Source: Cryptoclostridium sp036644995 (lineage in GTDB: Bacteria > Bacillota > Dehalobacteriia > UBA7702). From it: a stretch of DNA of 64,000 nt. The notes under the pieces are model-generated. The model saw only the letters and a list, made by a program, of their open reading frames with translations. It was not told where the DNA came from and made no database searches. A program made the translations under genes and the position numbers. The stretch is taken from NCBI GenBank assembly GCA_036644995.1, contig JAVXOZ010000001.1, forward strand, positions 62,001-126,000, read 5' to 3'. Positions within the stretch are counted from its first letter, which is position 1. Each line of letters opens with the position of its first letter. Shown piece by piece: positions 63,066 through 64,000 of this stretch.

Positions 63066-64000
63066 TTTTTTCCTCCCTCTCATAAGCGTTGATAATTTTT
63101 TGCACCAAAGGATGGCGCACAACATCAACGTAGCTTAAATAAGAGAATTCAATGCCACTTACATTTTTTAAAACCTTTTGAGCATTTATTAACCCGGAGT
63201 ATTCCAAAGGTCCTAAATCTATTTGAGTTATATCCCCTGTTATCACAGCTTTAGAGCCAAAGCCTATACGGGTCAAAAACATTTTCATCTGCTGAGGGGT
63301 GGTGTTTTGGGCTTCATCAAGGATAATAAAGGCATCATCCAAAGTACGCCCACGCATATATGCCAAAGGTGCCACTTCAATAATACCTTTTTCCATGAAT
63401 TTAGTGGCGGTATCGCTGCCCAAAATATCATACATTGCATCATAAAGCGGACGTAAATAAGGGTCTACTTTATCTTGGAGGTCACCTGGTAAAAAACCCA
63501 ATTTTTCCCCTGCTTCCACCGCAGGGCGAGTTAAAACTATACGGCGAACTTCCTTGCGTTTTAAGGCTAAAACAGCCATTACCACACCAAGGTAGGTTTT
63601 ACCTGTACCAGCAGGCCCAATGGAAAAAACAATATCGTTTTTCTCCAAAGCATCCACATACTTTTTTTGACCCAAGGTTCTGGGCTTAATTTGTTTTCCA
63701 CGGGGAGTGGTATAAATATTACCTGTTAAAGATTCAGCCACACTGCTACCGCTTTTATCAGCATTGGCAATGGCATAGTTTATAACATTATCATTAATTT
63801 CCACTTTGGCTTTTGCCAAAGTTTTTAAATGCTCAAAAACATTGCGGGCACGTTTTCTTTCTTCCTCACTACCGGAAAGATGAACTTCGTTTCCACGCAC
63901 CATTATATTGGCTAAAAGAGCCTTTTCTATTAAATTAAGGTTATGATCACGCTGACCTAAAATAGCAGATACCATCTGCTCATCACCTAAAGAAATTATC
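63049..64000 (-). CDS. phoH: PhoH-like ATPase, N-terminus beyond window edge
   Basis: At least 317 residues. Walker A is GPAGTGKTYL and Walker B is FIILDEAQNTTP. The first ATG in the window is at 63975, but the frame stays open to the edge (IISLGDEQ before MVSAIL), and PhoH proteins have ISL-type residues there, so the true start lies outside. The C-terminus overlaps the pgpH start. Role: RNA helicase / nuclease-linked ATPase, phosphate-starvation in some species. Confidence 0.93.
   Translation of the reverse strand, partial: IISLGDEQMVSAILGQRDHNLNLIEKALLANIMVRGNEVHLSGSEEERKRARNVFEHLKTLAKAKVEINDNVINYAIANADKSGSSVAESLTGNIYTTPRGKQIKPRTLGQKKYVDALEKNDIVFSIGPAGTGKTYLGVVMAVLALKRKEVRRIVLTRPAVEAGEKLGFLPGDLQDKVDPYLRPLYDAMYDILGSDTATKFMEKGIIEVAPLAYMRGRTLDDAFIILDEAQNTTPQQMKMFLTRIGFGSKAVITGDITQIDLGPLEYSGLINAQKVLKNVSGIEFSYLSYVDVVRHPLVQKIINAYEREEKNEKTQ

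Noticed and set aside
1..64000. Transposase genes, CRISPR arrays, prophage, tRNA or rRNA genes, pyl genes
   Set aside because: None was recognised on either strand. The hairpin-associated elements have no coding capacity and their spacing is irregular, so they are not CRISPR repeats.

Overview
The window is about 64 kb of AT-rich DNA from an endospore-forming, anaerobic, low-GC Firmicute, most likely class Clostridia. Sporulation genes (spoIIGA-sigE, spoIIID, and a cotS / cotSA-like / SPOCS-LysM coat cluster), GatCAB, a T-box in front of glyQS, type III glutamine synthetase with an ANTAR regulator, and pyruvate phosphate dikinase with its regulator all point there. Two trimethylamine-methyltransferase-type (MttB) genes contain one in-frame amber codon each at the same homologous site, so the host almost certainly encodes pyrrolysine. 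No pylTSBCD genes and no corrinoid protein gene lie in the window.

Layout. 1-6 kb: start of an Rrf2 regulator, metA, a GNAT-YoaP protein, a small protein of unknown function, then the spore coat cluster. 6-11.4 kb: a two-component system with an ABC transporter of the peptide-antibiotic-sensing type. 11.8-19 kb: PHP phosphatase, gatCAB, hisF-hisH, an HD hydrolase, and an ANTAR regulator divergent from glnN. 21.4-24 kb: an ABC-2 transporter and a DUF1648 membrane protein. 24-28.4 kb: a PocR-AraC regulator followed by two amber-containing mttB genes. 29-38 kb: a cyclic-di-GMP signalling region (large PAS-GGDEF-GAF protein, amidohydrolase, solute-binding protein fused to a 5'-nucleotidase C-terminal domain, dCache-EAL protein). 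38.6-41 kb: spoIIID and a third mttB homologue without an amber codon. 41.4-48.4 kb: ppdK and its regulator, then glyQS. 48.5-54.6 kb: glmS, glmM, a 40-residue CdaR remnant, cdaA, sigE, spoIIGA. 55-64 kb: recO, mgtE, era, a DUF3048 lipoprotein, dgkA, ybeY, pgpH and phoH (cut by the window edge).

The most unusual feature is a family of seven intergenic elements of 130-162 bp, all in the same orientation, each predicted to fold into a branched structure with compensatory base changes. Five are bracketed by a direct duplication of the local palindrome (often a terminator hairpin). The duplicated hairpin differs at every locus, so it belongs to the target and not to the element. This looks like a small mobile element that targets hairpins and makes 18-30 bp target duplications. 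Other points of note are the paralogous pyrrolysine methyltransferases with a diverged C-terminus in one, the CdaR reduced to its membrane anchor, the solute-binding / nucleotidase fusion, and a telomere-like GGTTTA tandem array.

The genes suggest an anaerobe living on methylated amines or betaine-like compounds, with gluconeogenic PEP synthesis through PPDK, c-di-AMP control (cdaA made and pgpH degrading in the same window) and c-di-GMP sensing. All statements come from reading the sequence; no searches were run.
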